Shown: positions 63,793-64,000 of the stretch, in pieces
Numbering within the stretch: position 1 is the stretch's first letter
How the letters are laid out: every line of letters starts with the position of its first letter
NCBI GenBank assembly: GCA_025736915.1
Contig: CP107049.1
Location: 3,658,001-3,722,000 of the forward strand
Source of the DNA: Acinetobacter nosocomialis
Lineage (GTDB): Bacteria > Pseudomonadota > Gammaproteobacteria > Pseudomonadales > Moraxellaceae
Reading direction: 5' to 3'
Length of the DNA: 64,000 bases
The notes under the pieces: generated by a model
The model's input: only the letters and a program-made list of their open reading frames with translations
Databases searched by the model: none
Told to the model about the DNA's origin: nothing
Made by a program: the position numbers and the translations under genes

Positions 63793-64000
63793 TGAGTATC
63801 ATTGTTGCGTTGGATGCTAAAAGCCAATATGACGCTTTAAAAATTGTTGAACAACTTGATCCTACGTTATGTCGCGTAAAAGTAGGTAAAGAGCTTTTTA
63901 CTCATGAAGGCCCATCTGTTGTAAAAAAACTTCAAGAAGAGAATTTCGAAGTTTTCCTAGATTTAAAATTCCATGATATTCCTAATACAACTGCTCAAGC
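63793..64000 (+). CDS. pyrF: Orotidine 5'-phosphate decarboxylase (partial, runs off the window)
   Basis: N-terminal part of OMP decarboxylase, the last step of UMP synthesis: [27 protein letters not shown], and the catalytic motif [10 protein letters not shown]. The only start in frame is a TTG at 63793 with a GGAAGAAAG ribosome site; the ATGs at 63774 and 63777 are in another frame. The 3' end lies beyond position 64000. Confidence 0.93.

Noticed and set aside
1..64000. CRISPR arrays, tRNA or rRNA genes, prophage or integron features
   Set aside because: I saw no regularly spaced repeats, no tRNA cloverleaf signals and no integrase or transposase gene on either strand.

Overview
The window is a gene-dense, AT-rich stretch of core chromosome from Acinetobacter, most likely A. 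baumannii or a very close relative. The best marker is the intrinsic class D beta-lactamase of the OXA-51 family (5933-6757), in its usual setting between a phosphinothricin-acetyltransferase-like GNAT gene and fxsA. The other genes (bioB, putP-putA-putR, amgK-murU next to lptD, scattered gsp genes) fit that genus. I see no prophage, transposase, CRISPR array, rRNA or tRNA. ISAba1 is not present upstream of the beta-lactamase.

Layout. 1-4.5 kb: a small ORF, bioB, queG, the NAD(P)HX repair enzyme and ruvC. 4.7-7.7 kb: an XRE-cupin regulator overlapping a GNAT gene, blaOXA-51-like, fxsA. 7.8-17.3 kb: small membrane or hypothetical proteins, metK, tkt, OsmC, YceI, an LRAT-fold protein, a phosphodiester-glycosidase-like secreted protein, trmA and a GrpB protein. 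17.4-23.3 kb: proline catabolism (putA, divergent Lrp-type putR, putP). 23.7-35.5 kb: mostly minus strand, with a zinc-less sirtuin, gcvH, AraC, ABC exporter plus MaoC, the sstT/DUF1275/DUF2058 cluster, an ArsR protein with persulfide-sensor cysteine spacing, a TetR gene, roxA, a YceF-type Maf and DUF2237. 35.6-38.3 kb: pgk, a small lipoprotein and fba. 38.4-42.2 kb: surA-lptD. 42.3-56.6 kb: one long plus-strand run: amgK-murU (cell-wall recycling), rsmG-parA-parB (segregation), exbB-exbD-msbA-lpxK-kdsB (lipid A/LOS), holB-pilZ-tatD-tetR, then gspH-I-J-K (type II secretion minor pseudopilins). 56.8-64 kb: queD, ung, an enoyl-CoA-hydratase-fold hydrolase, tadA, an SRPBCC protein, cmk, rpsA, ihfB, lapA and the start of pyrF.

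Much of the window serves the envelope: LPS/LOS transport and core synthesis (lptD, msbA, lpxK, kdsB, surA), peptidoglycan precursor recycling, type IV pilus control by PilZ, and type II secretion. I did not find a convincing wholly new multi-gene system. The observations most worth checking are: an apparent repeat element of about 160 bp inserted in frame in the prepilin leader of gspJ; an orphan strong promoter with a TetR-type operator that fires toward the 3' end of a tetR gene and may make a short RNA; an ArsR protein with BigR/SqrR cysteine spacing; a sirtuin without zinc cysteines; and a divergent OXA-51-family allele.

All calls rest on reading the sequence and on memory of the families; no database search was run.
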